From positions 81,498 through 145,497 of the forward strand of contig JAUNSO010000002.1 in the NCBI GenBank assembly GCA_030539165.1: 64,000 bases of DNA. Reading direction: 5' to 3'. This document shows positions 63,548-64,000 of the stretch, piece after piece. The stretch is from a bacterium. Its GTDB lineage: Bacteria; Bacillota; Clostridia; Lachnospirales; Lachnospiraceae. The translations under genes were made by a program, and so were the position numbers. Below the pieces are notes generated by a model that was not told where the DNA came from, did not search any database, and saw only the letters and a list, made by a program, of their open reading frames with translations. The number at the start of each line of letters is the position of its first letter. The stretch's first letter is position 1.

Positions 63548-64000
63548 TTATTCGTCTAAAACGGGATTTGTAAAGTCAAGTGTATTATCCGGCTGCCAGT
63601 CAACTGTAGAGAAGGTTCGCCATGTAATGATATGGTACAGGGCACGGTCCTGCTCTGTTGGATAATGAACCTCCAGTTCTACATAGAGATTCTGGGTATC
63701 TGAGATTGCCATGGTGTAGCTGATGATGGCGGGTGATACAGTCGTGTCTATTGTAAATGCATCATTATCGTAAAATAATCCGTCAAGTGACTGCTCAAAT
63801 TCCTCACGACTGCCGCATGTTTTGTATTGCTTGGACAGAAGTCCCTCTACATTCGCCATATAATATGCTGATTTTGTATCTGCCGCATAGTAGTCTGTTG
63901 TGCGGGATGCCATTTTACAGCTCAGTAAATAATCCGACCTTGCACTCAGAAATGAGAGAGATGCAAAGGTCACGAGACTGAGCAGTATGAAGATGACCAG
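63548..64000 (-). CDS. Incomplete membrane-anchored protein upstream of pilT
   Basis: The frame is open to the window edge, so the start lies outside; 150 residues are seen. The visible N-terminal part is hydrophobic (LVIFILLSLVTFASLSFLSA), one membrane helix, followed by an extracytoplasmic-looking domain with YYAADTKSAYYMANVEGLL and ISYTMAISDTQNLYVELEVH. The layout (short cytoplasmic end, one helix, small soluble domain) fits a pilus-assembly or minor pilin-like component, and the gene is 17 nt from pilT. I do not recognise a specific family. Confidence 0.65.
   Translation of the reverse strand: MVIFILLSLVTFASLSFLSARSDYLLSCKMASRTTDYYAADTKSAYYMANVEGLLSKQYKTCGSREEFEQSLDGLFYDNDAFTIDTTVSPAIISYTMAISDTQNLYVELEVHYPTEQDRALYHIITWRTFSTVDWQPDNTLDFTNPVLDE

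Noticed and set aside
1..64000. CRISPR arrays, tRNA or rRNA genes, and complete insertion sequences
   Set aside because: I saw no regularly spaced repeats, no tRNA-like or rRNA sequence, and no intact DDE transposase; only the Rpn gene and the ORF6N remnant hint at mobility.

Overview
The window reads as one chromosomal stretch of a motile, Gram-positive-type anaerobe of the Clostridia, most likely Lachnospiraceae (a Roseburia/Eubacterium/Butyrivibrio-like relative; this placement is inference). The grounds are the flagellar gene order flgK-flgL-fliW-csrA-flaG-fliD-fliS followed by two short flagellin genes, sigma-A and sigma-28 type promoters, AGGAGG ribosome sites with occasional TTG/GTG starts, and the Firmicutes order rpmG-secE-nusG-rplK-rplA ... 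rplJ-rplL-rpoB-rpoC.

Region 1 (1-8413): late flagellar genes. It holds the end of flgK, then flgL, fliW, csrA, flaG, fliD, fliS, a FliT/FlgN-like chaperone and two almost identical 282-aa flagellins. Both flagellin leaders carry a sigma-28 promoter and a short hairpin that presents GGA in its loop just upstream of a GGA-containing Shine-Dalgarno. This is the expected architecture for CsrA repression relieved by FliW, both of which are encoded upstream.

Region 2 (8481-22157): a flagellin-glycosylation block. It holds a small helical protein and a Maf-type transferase, a GT-B glycosyltransferase, a NeuB-type synthase fused to a cupin, a module that looks like CDP-polyol-phosphate synthesis and transfer (two TarJ-like dehydrogenases, an IspD/TarI-like cytidylyltransferase, pentulose-phosphate 3-epimerase and a TagF/TarL-like transferase), an FkbM methyltransferase and a GT2 enzyme. 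Several units start behind sigma-28-like promoters, so glycan synthesis looks tied to filament synthesis.

Region 3 (about 22160-39340): a more AT-rich accessory insert of tightly packed genes. These include HAD proteins, GT2/GT4/GT10 and DUF5672-like transferases, a pyruvyltransferase, an acyltransferase, an FdtA-like ketoisomerase, and a compact set of ATP-grasp ligase, HAD phosphatase, DRE-TIM aldolase, acetolactate-synthase-like TPP enzyme and zinc-ribbon methyltransferase. The last set looks like a dedicated pathway for an unusual sugar or sugar side chain and is the best candidate here for undescribed chemistry.

Region 4 (39337-41455): a recombination scar with an ORF6N gene remnant, an Rpn-family nuclease gene and a chimera joining an Rpn tail to an MmcQ/YjbR-like protein, plus a repeated 25-bp segment.

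Region 5 (41436-49653): more glycan genes. These are CgeB-like transferases, a CMP-nonulosonate synthetase fused to a HAD domain, a second Maf protein, UDP-galactopyranose mutase, a small helical protein resembling the N-terminus of that Maf protein, and a divergent second FliD-like protein on the minus strand.

Region 6 (49812-62483): core transcription and translation genes, with a CapA-like lipoprotein gene between rplA and rplJ, an L10-type leader and clear terminators. Region 7 (62466-64000, minus strand): pilT and an incomplete membrane-anchored protein, probably the edge of a type IV pilus operon.
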